Source: Pseudoclavibacter sp. AY1H1 (lineage in GTDB: Bacteria; Actinomycetota; Actinomycetes; Actinomycetales; Microbacteriaceae). From it: a DNA stretch of 64,000 nucleotides. The stretch spans positions 1-64,000 of the forward strand of contig NZ_PSXX01000011.1 in assembly GCF_002931055.1 (NCBI RefSeq). Direction: 5' to 3'. The notes beneath the pieces are model-generated. The model was not told the DNA's origin and searched no databases. It worked only from the letters and a program-made list of their open reading frames with translations. The position numbers and the translations under genes are program-made. Of this stretch, positions 42,960-51,309 are shown one piece after another. How positions within the stretch are numbered: position 1 is the first letter of the stretch; every line of letters starts with the position of its first letter.

Positions 42960-43181
42960 GTGGTTCACCAGCCAGACACGGTCCTGCAGCTCGTCGGGTG
43001 GATGCTCCTCGCCTGCGGTGCTGCGCTCTTCGCGCTCATGATCGTGGCGGCGGTGCTCGCAGCTCGACGGCAGGACTCCTCGAAGCGCAGGCTGCAGGCG
43101 CTCAGCGTGATCCTGGCGACGCTGGGCAGCCTGAGCGTCGTCATCGGCGGCGTGAGCCTCGCTGCCGGGACCTTCGCGTGA
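42960..43181 (+). CDS. Small two-helix membrane protein, start uncertain, possibly frameshifted
   Basis: About 73 aa with two hydrophobic helices (LVGWMLLACGAALFALMIV and ILATLGSLSVVIGGVSLA) separated by a basic loop. The GTG at 42960 has only a weak ribosome site. A much better site, AAGGAG, precedes a GTG at 42868, but that frame stops after 22 codons in a Pro/Ala/Asp-rich stretch. Joining the two frames by a single-base shift would give a normal cytoplasmic tail plus two helices. It is either a short gene with a weak start or a frameshift. Confidence 0.45.
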   Translation: MVHQPDTVLQLVGWMLLACGAALFALMIVAAVLAARRQDSSKRRLQALSVILATLGSLSVVIGGVSLAAGTFA

Positions 43182-43203
43182 TCTCCCGTGCCGCCGAGAC
43201 GAC

Positions 43204-44061
43204 CTAGCTCGCGAACACCGTCGTGAGCTCGCCGATCCCCTCGACTCGGATGCGCACCGAGTCGCCGTCGGCGACGGCGCGGTGGCCGCGGAGTGCATCC
43301 GGCAGCTTCTGCGGGGTGCCTGTCGCGATGACGTCACCCGGCTGGAGCGTGATGGACTGCGAGATGTACGAGACGAGCTCCGCGAACGGGAAGATGAGGG
43401 TCGACGTGCTCTGCGACACGGTCGTCTCGCCGTCCCGGATGACCTCGACGAGCAGGTCTGCGGGGTCGTCGATCTCGTCCGCCGTCACGATGGCGGGCCC
43501 GAGCGGCGCGAAGCCGTCGAAGCACTTTCCGAGCGTCCACTGGCTGGTGCGGTTCTGCCAGTCACGGGCAGACACGTCGTTGACGAGGGTGTAGCCGGCG
43601 ACGTGCGCCAGCGCGTCCTCGGCGGATACGGCGTGCGCCGCCCGTCCGATGACCAGACCGATCTCGCCCTCGTAGTCCACGTCGCTGCTCTGTGGGGGCA
43701 GCCTCACGGCGTCGTCTGGTCCGAGCAGCGTGTTCGCGGTCTTCACGAACACGTCGGGGCGTTCGGGGTCGGGCTGTCCCTCCCCGCCCGCGACCACATG
43801 GCCGCGGTAGTTGTAGCCGACGCAGAGCAGCACCCGCGGCGTCACGGGCGCGAGCAGTCGCTCCCCGTCGCGCAGCGGCAGGCCACTGACGTCGGCCGAC
43901 GCGACCGCGGCGCGTGCATCCGCGAACAGCTGCTCGTCGGAGAGCAGCTCGAGTGTCGATGCGACGAGACCGGCCAGGTCGAGGAGCCGATCACCCTCTG
44001 GCGACTCGACGAGGGCCGCGGGCACGCTCTGCCCGGCACGATCCCAGGTGACGATTCTCAT
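43204..44061 (-). CDS. Fumarylacetoacetate-hydrolase family protein
   Basis: A 285-aa protein. The C-terminal FAH domain (from about residue 75) has LLCVGYNYRGHV, the metal-binding DVDYEGEIGLVIG and GYTLVNDVSARDWQ, and the closing QPGDVIATGTPQ. Members split or hydrolyse 2-keto acids, for example 2,4-diketo-3-deoxy sugar acids. As the last gene of an unsaturated-uronate operon it probably processes a keto-deoxy acid; the exact substrate is unknown. ATG 44061 has GGGGGAG upstream and lies 16 nt from the GH88 stop. Confidence 0.88.
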   Translation of the reverse strand: MRIVTWDRAGQSVPAALVESPEGDRLLDLAGLVASTLELLSDEQLFADARAAVASADVSGLPLRDGERLLAPVTPRVLLCVGYNYRGHVVAGGEGQPDPERPDVFVKTANTLLGPDDAVRLPPQSSDVDYEGEIGLVIGRAAHAVSAEDALAHVAGYTLVNDVSARDWQNRTSQWTLGKCFDGFAPLGPAIVTADEIDDPADLLVEVIRDGETTVSQSTSTLIFPFAELVSYISQSITLQPGDVIATGTPQKLPDALRGHRAVADGDSVRIRVEGIGELTTVFAS

Positions 44062-44077
44062 GCGCCTGCTCCCCCGC

Positions 44078-45247
44078 TCACCAGTACCGCTGCCAGTCGG
44101 GACGCGACGCGCGCGTCAGCGCCTCCAGGAAGAAGTAGTCGCCCCAGAGTGTTCCCTCGTCGACGCCCACGAGCTTCGGCATGTCGTACACCCCGTGCAG
44201 GAGGAGCGCGTCAGAGGACTCGGCCGGCCGCGGCGTGGCCTCGGCGATGAGCGCGTCGAGCTGCGCGTACGCGGCTGCGCGGGCGCGCGCCGACCGCTCG
44301 GGGTCCGGCTCGACCGCGGCGAGCTCGAAGAACCCGCAGGCGGCGATCGCGGCGGCAGAGCTGTCGCGGGGAGCGTCGCTGCCCTCGGTGTAGACGAGGT
44401 CCCAGTAGGGGATGCCGTCGCTCGGCAGGTGCGCGAGGTAGTAGTCGGCGCACCTCCAGGCAGCCTCGAGCTGCCTCGGGTCGCCAACGGCCTGCGAGTT
44501 GAGCGCGAAGCCGTAGATGCCCCAGGCTTCCCCGCGCGCCCAGCACGACTCGTCGAACGCGCCCTGCTCGGTGCCCCCGCGCAGGGGCTCGCCGGTCTCC
44601 GCGTCCCAGTAGAACGTGTGGAACGTGGAGTCGTCGGCACGGAAGATCTGCGTGCGCAGCTGCTCCGTGTGGCGCCGGACCGCATCCGCGTATCGGGGGT
44701 CGCCCGTCTGCTCGCCGACCCACGTGAGCAGCGGCATGTTCATGAGGCTGTCGATGATGGCGCGGCCACGCTGCGCTGGGTCGCTGAGGTCCCCCCAGGC
44801 CTGCAGGATCCCGGCAGGCTCGAGGAAGCGCGTCATGAGCCGCTCCCCGGCCTTGACCCCGGCGGTGCGCCAGCGCTCATCGCCGGTCTGCTTCCATGCG
44901 GTGACGACCGAGAGCGAGTAGAGGAATCCGAGGTCGTGGGTCTCGAGGTCCTCGTCCCCGTAGAGGCGGCGCTCGAAGTCGGCGGCGTGCGCGAGGGCGG
45001 CTTCGTGGAAGGCCGCGTCGCCGGTGACATCGCCGGCGAGCCACATCATGCCCGGCCAGAAGCTCGTCGTCCAACCGCGGTTGGCTCCCTCGGCGAATGC
45101 CTCGGTCGCGGGTCGCAGCAGGTAGCGGCCGTCGGTGGTCGTGTCGTCAGGGTAGGCGGCGCCGAACGCGACGATGTTGCGTCGGACGGTTTCGGTGGCC
45201 GCTGCCAGCGCGTTCTCCACGGTCGTGGATGCGGGCGCGAAAGTCAT
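44078..45247 (-). CDS. GH88-type unsaturated uronyl hydrolase
   Basis: A 389-aa cytoplasmic (alpha/alpha)6 enzyme; no signal peptide. NRGWTTSFWPGMMWLAGD, the catalytic-type Asp in ETHDLGFLYSLS and the second Asp in IIDSLMNMPLL are seen, with ARGEAWGIYGFAL and SSAAAIAACGFFEL later. GH88 enzymes hydrate the 4,5-unsaturated uronic acid left by polysaccharide lyases and release it from oligosaccharides. ATG 45247 follows GAAGGA. It is in one operon with the ABC importer and fits lyase-like enzymes at 49232 and 51310. Confidence 0.92.
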   Translation of the reverse strand: MTFAPASTTVENALAAATETVRRNIVAFGAAYPDDTTTDGRYLLRPATEAFAEGANRGWTTSFWPGMMWLAGDVTGDAAFHEAALAHAADFERRLYGDEDLETHDLGFLYSLSVVTAWKQTGDERWRTAGVKAGERLMTRFLEPAGILQAWGDLSDPAQRGRAIIDSLMNMPLLTWVGEQTGDPRYADAVRRHTEQLRTQIFRADDSTFHTFYWDAETGEPLRGGTEQGAFDESCWARGEAWGIYGFALNSQAVGDPRQLEAAWRCADYYLAHLPSDGIPYWDLVYTEGSDAPRDSSAAAIAACGFFELAAVEPDPERSARARAAAYAQLDALIAEATPRPAESSDALLLHGVYDMPKLVGVDEGTLWGDYFFLEALTRASRPDWQRYW

Positions 45248-45279
45248 GGGAATTCCTTCGAGTGAGTTCGTGGTGTCCG

Positions 45280-45942
45280 TCAGGCCGCGGCGTGTGCCGG
45301 GGTCTGCTGCAGGGTGTAGCGGCCGCCAGCCCAGACGACGTAGAGGCAGGCGGCGGCCGAGAGCCCGATGGCGATGGCCGGGGCCGCGGTGAGCACCGCG
45401 GCCTGGACGGCGACGATCGCGAAGGACGCGAAGGTCATCGGCCAACGGCGCACGGCGAGGAAGAGGGATGCGCGCACCAGCACGAGCAGGCGCGTGTCGT
45501 CGGCCTGCGTGATCGCGACGAGCGACACCGCTGCGGTCGCGAGCGTCAGGATCGCGACGACGGCCAGCAGCGGGACGATGAGGACGCCGATGCCGGTGGG
45601 AACGAGGACGAACACGTCCACGAGCGCGACCGTGACGACGGCGGAGGTGACCGCCGAGATCACGAGTGCACGCTTCCAGGTGCGGCGAACACCGCGGAGG
45701 AACGCGCGGATCACGTCGCTGTCGCCCTCGGCATGCGCGCGGAAGGTCGCGAATGCACCGGCGATGCCCGGGCCCGTGAGTGCCGCGCTCGCCGCGAGCA
45801 GCGGCCACGACAGCGATGGGTCCGTCGTCACGAGCAGCACGAGGAACGGCAGGCTCATGATGGCGAGCATGGCGTTCACGCCGAGGGCGAGGTACGCGAC
45901 GTTGAACGCCGTCGAGTAGATGCTGTGCGGGATGCGCTTCAT
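45280..45942 (-). CDS. YesL/DUF624-like membrane protein
   Basis: A 220-aa protein with five to six hydrophobic segments and the DUF624-like opening of Asn/Leu-rich helices (AFNVAYLALGVNAMLAIMSLPF), TGPGIAGAFATFR and FLRGVRRTWKRAL. Such proteins accompany uronate or rhamnogalacturonan ABC importers (YesL beside YesMNOPQ in Bacillus); the function is not established. It starts 2 nt after the second permease stop. Confidence 0.8.
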   Translation of the reverse strand: MKRIPHSIYSTAFNVAYLALGVNAMLAIMSLPFLVLLVTTDPSLSWPLLAASAALTGPGIAGAFATFRAHAEGDSDVIRAFLRGVRRTWKRALVISAVTSAVVTVALVDVFVLVPTGIGVLIVPLLAVVAILTLATAAVSLVAITQADDTRLLVLVRASLFLAVRRWPMTFASFAIVAVQAAVLTAAPAIAIGLSAAACLYVVWAGGRYTLQQTPAHAAA

Positions 45943-45944
45943 GA

Positions 45945-46862
45945 TCAGCCCTTCAGTCCGCTCGTGGCGACGCCTTCGACGAAGTACCGCTGGCCGAGGA
46001 GGAAGACGATGGCGATCGGGATGACCGAGATCGTGAGCCCCGCGAAGAGCACGCCGTAGTCGACGTCGTACAAGCTGGAGACGAAGTTCTTCAGACCGAG
46101 CTGCATGGTCCAGAGGCTCGGGTCGCGCAGGTAGATGAGCGGTCCGAGGTAGTCGTTCCACGTGTTCACGAAGGTGAGCAGCGAGAGGCTGGCGATGGCG
46201 GGAATCGAGAGCGGCAGCATGATGCGCCGCCAGATGCCGTACTCGCTGAGGCCGTCGAGGCGTGCTGCCTCGGAGAGCTCCATGGGGATGGACTCGTAGA
46301 ACTGCTTCATGAGGAACACGCCGAAGGCGCCGAAGGCCTGCAGCAGGATGATCGCCCAGAGCGTGTTCGAGAGGTTCGCGTTCGAGAGCATGATGAACTG
46401 CGGGATCATGTACGACTGCCACGGCACGGCGATCGTTCCGACGTAGAGCAGGAACAGCGCATCGCGGCCGGGGAACTTCACTCGCGAGAAGCCGTAGGCG
46501 GCGAACGAGCCGGTGAGCACCTGCAGCGCCGTGACGGTGACCGACAGGAACAGCGTGTTGCCGATCCAGGTCATGATGTCCGACTTGGTCCAGATGTCGA
46601 CGTAGTTCTGCCAGACGAAGACCTCGGGGATCCATCTGACCGGCACCGAGAAGACCGCGTTCGCGTCCTTGAGGGAGCTCATGATCATCCAGAAGAACGG
46701 CGTGAGCATGGCTGCCGCGGCGATGATCAGCGCGATGTAGAGCAGCGCCTTCGCGAGCCCGGCCTTCTTCTTCTTGCCGGCTGCCGCGGGGTGCGCGGGC
46801 GGGTCGATGAGGAGGCGACGTGAGTCCTCTTCCGGGAGGACGACTGCCATGGTCTGGGACAT
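45945..46862 (-). CDS. Sugar ABC importer permease 2 (MalG/LacG type)
   Basis: A 305-aa protein with six transmembrane helices. The ATPase-contacting EAA loop is EAARLDGLSEYGIWRRIMLP. YGFSRVKFPGRDALF and NTWNDYLGPLIYL are typical of CUT1 MalG-like subunits. A stop/start overlap of 1 nt ties it to permease 1. No ATPase is in the operon, so a shared MsiK-like ATPase elsewhere is probably used, as in many actinobacteria. Confidence 0.93.
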   Translation of the reverse strand: MSQTMAVVLPEEDSRRLLIDPPAHPAAAGKKKKAGLAKALLYIALIIAAAAMLTPFFWMIMSSLKDANAVFSVPVRWIPEVFVWQNYVDIWTKSDIMTWIGNTLFLSVTVTALQVLTGSFAAYGFSRVKFPGRDALFLLYVGTIAVPWQSYMIPQFIMLSNANLSNTLWAIILLQAFGAFGVFLMKQFYESIPMELSEAARLDGLSEYGIWRRIMLPLSIPAIASLSLLTFVNTWNDYLGPLIYLRDPSLWTMQLGLKNFVSSLYDVDYGVLFAGLTISVIPIAIVFLLGQRYFVEGVATSGLKG

Positions 46863-47809
46863 CAGTTGTCCTTCCGCTTGTTCCACAGGAACTGGATGAT
46901 CGTGACGACGATGCAGAGGAAGAACAGCACGACGGAGGCCGCTGACGCGTATCCGAACTCGTTCTCCTCGAAGCCCTTGCGGTAGATGAACTGTGAGATG
47001 ACAGTCGTGGACTGTCCCGGCCCGCCCTCGGTGAGCACGAGGATGAGGTCGAAGATCTTGAAGGAGTTGATCGTCAGCATGACGGTGACGAAGAACATGG
47101 TCGGGCGCAGGCACGGGAGGGTCACGTTCCAGAAGCGCTGCCAGGCGTTGGCGCCGTCGACGCGGGCGGCCTCGTGCAGCTCGGGCGGCACCGTCTGGAG
47201 GGCCGCGAGGAAGAGCACCATGTAGTAGCCCATGTCGCGCCACGTGCTGATGATGACCACCGCCGGCATCGCCCACTCCGTGGAGGTGAGCCAGCCGGGC
47301 GGGTTGTCGATGCCGATGAGGCGCAGGCCCTCGTTGATGGGGCCGAAGTCCGGGCTGAAGAGCAGGTTCCAGACGAGCGCGATCGCGACGATCGACGTGA
47401 TGTAGGGGAAGAACGCGGCGGTGCGGAAGAACGCGACGCCCCGGAGCTTGTTGTTGAGCAGCAGGGCGAGGCTCAGCGACACGACGATCGTGAGCGGGAT
47501 GTGCAGCACCGAGTAGTAGATGGTGTTGCCGAAGGCGACCTGGAAGCTGCCGTCGTTGAAGAGGCGCGTGAAGTTGTCGAAGCCGATGAACGTGGACGTG
47601 CCGAAGATGTTCCAGTTCGTGAGAGACATGTAGAACATCACGATGACGGGCACGAGCGTCAGCGTCGCGAACCCGATGAAGTTCGGCAGGATGAAGCTCC
47701 ACCCGACGAGGGTTGTCTTCCGTCGCAGGCGGTTGCGCTGCTTGCGCGCCTCGGCTGTCAACTCCGGCGGGGCTGCCGACGGCGGCGTCGGTTCCGTGGT
47801 GGTGGTCAT
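46862..47809 (-). CDS. Sugar ABC importer permease 1 (MalF/LacF type)
   Basis: A 315-aa protein with six helices after a charged Pro/Thr-rich N-terminus. The EAA loop is HEAARVDGANAWQRFWNVTLP; IFDLILVLTEGGPGQST is a standard MalF-type region. It pairs with the downstream permease and the substrate-binding protein. A GGAG lies 3 nt before the ATG at 47809, and a stem-loop separates it from the binding-protein gene. Confidence 0.93.
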   Translation of the reverse strand: MTTTTEPTPPSAAPPELTAEARKQRNRLRRKTTLVGWSFILPNFIGFATLTLVPVIVMFYMSLTNWNIFGTSTFIGFDNFTRLFNDGSFQVAFGNTIYYSVLHIPLTIVVSLSLALLLNNKLRGVAFFRTAAFFPYITSIVAIALVWNLLFSPDFGPINEGLRLIGIDNPPGWLTSTEWAMPAVVIISTWRDMGYYMVLFLAALQTVPPELHEAARVDGANAWQRFWNVTLPCLRPTMFFVTVMLTINSFKIFDLILVLTEGGPGQSTTVISQFIYRKGFEENEFGYASAASVVLFFLCIVVTIIQFLWNKRKDN

Positions 47810-47832
47810 GATTCTCCTGGAGAGAGGGTGCC

Positions 47833-47862
47833 GGTCGGCCGGTGAGAGAGCACCGGCCGACC
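47833..47862 (-). terminator. Intercistronic stem-loop between binding-protein and permease genes
   Basis: Perfect 12-bp arms, GGTCGGCCGGTG and complement, enclose AGAGAG. No T-run follows, so partial termination or protection of the binding-protein mRNA is more likely than full stop. Confidence 0.6.
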
Positions 47863-47875
47863 GACGGCAAGGGGG

Positions 47876-49168
47876 TTAGTCGAGGCCGACTTCGTTGGCC
47901 ACGCGGCCTTCGGCTTCAGCGATGGAGTCCTGCACCGACTTGGAACCGGAGAGGATCGAGGAGTGCATGTCGTTCAGGATGTTCTGGACGGCTGCGGTCT
48001 TCGAGTTGGTCGGGCTCTCGGGGAGCGTCTCGTGCGTCTGCACGGCGAACGCGGAGAGCTCGTCCTGCGGGGCGCCCTCGACGGCGAAGTACGCCTCGAC
48101 GACGGGGTCGCTCAGGAGCGCCGGCGTGATGCCGATGCCAGCGAGCTTGGTTGCCGCCTCTTCGCTCGCGGCGTAGGCGAGGAAGTCCTTGGCGGCCTGC
48201 GTCTTGCCCTCGTCGATGTTGGCGTTGATGCCGAACCCTGCCGGGTCACCGAACGTGACGGGAGTGTTGTCCATGCCGGTGGTGGATGCATCCATCTGCG
48301 GGACGGGTGCGATGCCCCACTCGAAGTCGTCGGCTTCGCCGGAGGCCTGCTGCGAGATGAGGGTCGCAACGAACCACGAGCCCATGGGGATCATCGCGGC
48401 CTTCTGCTTGCCGAACTCGCCCTGGTAGGTGAGCTTGTTGGCCGTGACCGTGTTGAAGGAGGCCTGCGCGCCGTCGTCCTGGAGCTTGAGCGACTTGTCG
48501 TAGTAGGGCGCGAAGTAGTCGTACTCGCCGCTGAAGATGTCGCCGCCGGCCTGCGCGTTCGCGAAGCCCTGCACGGTCGACTGCCAGCTGTGCTGGTGAG
48601 CGCCCTTGGCGGTCGAACCCGCACCGGCGAGGTTCGTGGTCAGGAGGTCGGCGTTCTCGACGTAGTCATCCCAGGTCCAGCTGCCGTCGGGGTAGGCGAC
48701 ACCTGCCGCGTCGAAGAGGGCCTTGTTGTAGTAGAGCACCCACGAGTCCTGGCGGTAGGGAACCGCCCACGTCGTGCCGTCGATGTTGTACGACTCGGCA
48801 CCGCTGATGCCCTCGGGGAGCGCGACATCGGAGACGTCGAGGAGCTGTCCGCCCTCCTGGAAGGTCGTGACGAACTTGATCTCCTTCTGGGTGATGATGT
48901 CCGGCCCGGAGCCCGCCGCGAGGTCCGCGGTGATGAGGGTGTTGTACTCGGCGGGGTCGTAGTCGACGACCTCGACGGTCACGTCGGGGTACTTCTCCGT
49001 GAAGCCGTCTGCGAGCAGCTGGAACTCGGGGGTGGATGCGACGCTCCAGCCCGACACCGACAGCGTGATGGGGCCGTCAGGGTCGACGCTCCCGCCGCCG
49101 CTGCATCCGGTGAGGGCCAGTGCGGCGGCGGCGAGGCCCGCAGTGGCGATCATGGTGCGCTTCTTCAT
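47876..49168 (-). CDS. Sugar ABC importer substrate-binding lipoprotein (CUT1)
   Basis: A 430-aa protein. The lipoprotein signal (IATAGLAAAALALTGC) is followed by a Gly/Ser linker and an SBP_bac_1 domain: ITLSVSGWSVASTPEFQLLADGF at the start, WAVPYRQDSWVLYYNKALFDAAG and AAKDFLAYAASEEAATKLAG. It captures an oligosaccharide outside the membrane for the two permeases. ATG 49168 has AAAGGAG 7 nt upstream. Neighbours imply a uronate-containing oligosaccharide. Confidence 0.93.
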   Translation of the reverse strand: MKKRTMIATAGLAAAALALTGCSGGGSVDPDGPITLSVSGWSVASTPEFQLLADGFTEKYPDVTVEVVDYDPAEYNTLITADLAAGSGPDIITQKEIKFVTTFQEGGQLLDVSDVALPEGISGAESYNIDGTTWAVPYRQDSWVLYYNKALFDAAGVAYPDGSWTWDDYVENADLLTTNLAGAGSTAKGAHQHSWQSTVQGFANAQAGGDIFSGEYDYFAPYYDKSLKLQDDGAQASFNTVTANKLTYQGEFGKQKAAMIPMGSWFVATLISQQASGEADDFEWGIAPVPQMDASTTGMDNTPVTFGDPAGFGINANIDEGKTQAAKDFLAYAASEEAATKLAGIGITPALLSDPVVEAYFAVEGAPQDELSAFAVQTHETLPESPTNSKTAAVQNILNDMHSSILSGSKSVQDSIAEAEGRVANEVGLD

Positions 49169-49231
49169 GGTGCTGCTCCTTTGCTGCAATGAACGAGATC
49201 CGCTTCGAATCTCTGAGAACCGACGCCCGGG

Positions 49232-51160
49232 CTACGAGAGGCGGTAGTTGGTGAGGTCGACGGCGCTGTGGGCTCCGTCTGACCAGGTGATGGCGGCTCG
49301 CTCTTCGGTGAGCTCGACGCCGGTGGTGCTGCTGGGGGTGTGGTCTGCGCCCGCGAGGGTGAGGTGCGCGGCGACCCAGGTGTCCGGTTCGACGGGGGCG
49401 TCGAGGATCGGGACCCGGGTGGATGCGCCGAGCGGGCTCGCATCCGTCCTCGTCACGGTCCGGGCCGTTGTGCCTGCTGTCAGCCCGCGGAGCGCGCTCG
49501 TGACCTGCGCGTCCTGTCGGCTCGTGACGGGCCAGCCGCCCCAGCGGAGCCGCCAGTCGGCCGCGTCGACCCCTGCCTCGGTATCGGTGACCCGGGCGAG
49601 GCGCACTTCCTCGGCGCCGCGGACGACGGAGACGACCGTGAGCCGCGCGATGACGCTCGCGTCGCCGTCGAGGCCCGAACCGTGACGCTGCTGCTGCAGC
49701 GCTGGCTGCAGCGTGTGGGCGAGCCAGGTGGATGCGGCCACTCCGGCGGCGCCGTCCTCGCTCGTGCTGAGGAGCTCCATCGCGGCGCGGTGGGTGGCCG
49801 TGCCGGTTCCGTCGACGAGCGCCACCGACTGCTCGAGGGGCTCGTGCCAGGCGAGGTCGTCGAGCAGCGGGCTCGTTGCGCTCGAGTAGGCGAGGCGGGC
49901 GTAGAGGGGTGAGTCGCCGACGAGGGTGTTCGGCTTCGCGTGGTCGGTGCCGTGGTTGGCGATGCGAACGATGCCGTCGCGGCTCGTGCCGGTGACCACC
50001 CAGCCGGGGGCCGCGATCGTGCGCACGAAGTCGCCCTGCTCAACCGGGAGTGGCTCGGCCTCGGCGGCCCAGACGGGGTGGTCGGCGGGAAGCAGCACAC
50101 CCAGGAGTCCCTTGGAGGCCCAGTACGGTGAGGCCGGCCCGGAGTAGGCCTGCGCGAGCTGCCGCCATTCACCGTGCCAGCCCATCGTGAGGAGGCCGCG
50201 CTCATCGGGAACACCGCGCTCGTCGAAGTGGGTGACGACCTTCTCGGCCGCGTGCCGAAGGGCGCCGAGCGACACGGAGGGGACCTCCGCGAGCGCGCCG
50301 ACCCAGAACGGGGCAGCCGCCGCGAAGCGGTAGATGAGGCTGCGGCCCTGGAGCAGGGGCGAGCCGTCTCCGCCGATGAGGTGCACGGCGTCCTGCAGGA
50401 AGCGGTCGAGCGCGGCGACGTCGCCCGCCAGGCGGTCGCCTGCCAGCTCGTCGGCGCCGCGCATCCGGGCCCAGAGCACCGGGTAGATGTGCAGCGCCCA
50501 GCCGACGTAGTGGTCGTAGGAGCGCTCTTCCCCGTCGGACAGCCACCCGTCGGCACGCACGAAGGAGTCGTGCAGCGCGAGGTCCGCGGTGACGTCCTCG
50601 GGCGACCACGGGCCGCCGACGGAGCGGAGGAAGGTCTGGACGACGAGGCGGAACCACAGCCAGTTGGTGCGCGGATAGGTGTCGTCGCCAACGGCGGGAG
50701 CGAAGTAGTCGACGACACGCTGCTGCGTGAGCTCGTCGAGCGAGTCCCAGATCCAGGGACGGGTGAGGTCGAGGATGAGGGCGAGCGACGCCGCCTCGAC
50801 CTTCGCCTGGGGGTGCTCCTCGAGCCGCACCCATCGGTCCGCGGCCTCGGGGTCGACACCGGTTCGGATGCCCTCGGAGAAGAAGGAGATCAGCTCGTCG
50901 ACGCCCTGACCGCGCTCCCCGGCGATGCGGAATCCTGCGAGGAGAAAGGTGCGTGCGAAGCCCTCGAGGCCGTCGATGTCGTGGCCGTAGCCGCCCTCGG
51001 CGCCGGGAGGCGTGATGCGCGCCTTGCCCGGTGAGGCCCAGGCCATGGCTCCGGCAAGGAGGCGGTCGGCGTAGCCGGTCCAGTCGTCGCGGGTCCATGC
51101 CGACTGCGACGCTGACTGCGCCGCGGTGGCGGGCGACGCGGGCGTGAATGCAGTGGACAC
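49232..51160 (-). CDS. DUF2264 family protein, putative polysaccharide-degrading enzyme
   Basis: A 642-aa protein with no signal peptide. The DUF2264 region occupies about residues 20-380: WTRDDWTGYADRLLAGAMAWASPGKA, DIDGLEGFARTFLLAGFRIAG, DDTYPRTNWLWFRLVVQTFLRSVGG and DGWLSDGEERSYDHYVGWALHIYPVLWAR. An alpha/alpha barrel followed by a beta-rich C-terminus is expected, as in some polysaccharide lyases. Activity is not established for most members. The GTG start has AAAGGAG 5 nt upstream. It is the first gene of the minus-strand operon, divergent from the heparinase-like gene. Confidence 0.83.
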   Translation of the reverse strand: MSTAFTPASPATAAQSASQSAWTRDDWTGYADRLLAGAMAWASPGKARITPPGAEGGYGHDIDGLEGFARTFLLAGFRIAGERGQGVDELISFFSEGIRTGVDPEAADRWVRLEEHPQAKVEAASLALILDLTRPWIWDSLDELTQQRVVDYFAPAVGDDTYPRTNWLWFRLVVQTFLRSVGGPWSPEDVTADLALHDSFVRADGWLSDGEERSYDHYVGWALHIYPVLWARMRGADELAGDRLAGDVAALDRFLQDAVHLIGGDGSPLLQGRSLIYRFAAAAPFWVGALAEVPSVSLGALRHAAEKVVTHFDERGVPDERGLLTMGWHGEWRQLAQAYSGPASPYWASKGLLGVLLPADHPVWAAEAEPLPVEQGDFVRTIAAPGWVVTGTSRDGIVRIANHGTDHAKPNTLVGDSPLYARLAYSSATSPLLDDLAWHEPLEQSVALVDGTGTATHRAAMELLSTSEDGAAGVAASTWLAHTLQPALQQQRHGSGLDGDASVIARLTVVSVVRGAEEVRLARVTDTEAGVDAADWRLRWGGWPVTSRQDAQVTSALRGLTAGTTARTVTRTDASPLGASTRVPILDAPVEPDTWVAAHLTLAGADHTPSSTTGVELTEERAAITWSDGAHSAVDLTNYRLS

Positions 51161-51226
51161 GGATTCTCCTTTGAATTGCCGTCCGAGGGAGGGCGAACCG
51201 TCTCCTCGGGGGTGGTGACATTTCCG

Positions 51227-51289
51227 AGCGTAGCAATCATTCTCGATCACAACAATGCGGTTATGATCGTGCATGATCGTTTACGATCG
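51227..51289. promoter_or_regulatory. Divergent promoter with 10-bp-phased GATCG repeats
   Basis: On the minus strand TTGTTG (51255-51250) and TACGCT (51232-51227) are 17 nt apart and point to the DUF2264 gene. GATCGT at 51265, GATCGT at 51275 and GATCGA at 51285 recur every 10 bp. A further CGATCA at 51244 pairs with TGATCG as an inverted repeat (CGATCACAA/TTATGATCG). This is the likely operator of the DeoR-type regulator at 53478. Confidence 0.65.
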
Positions 51290-51309
51290 ATTTGTGAAAG
51301 AGGTCAACG

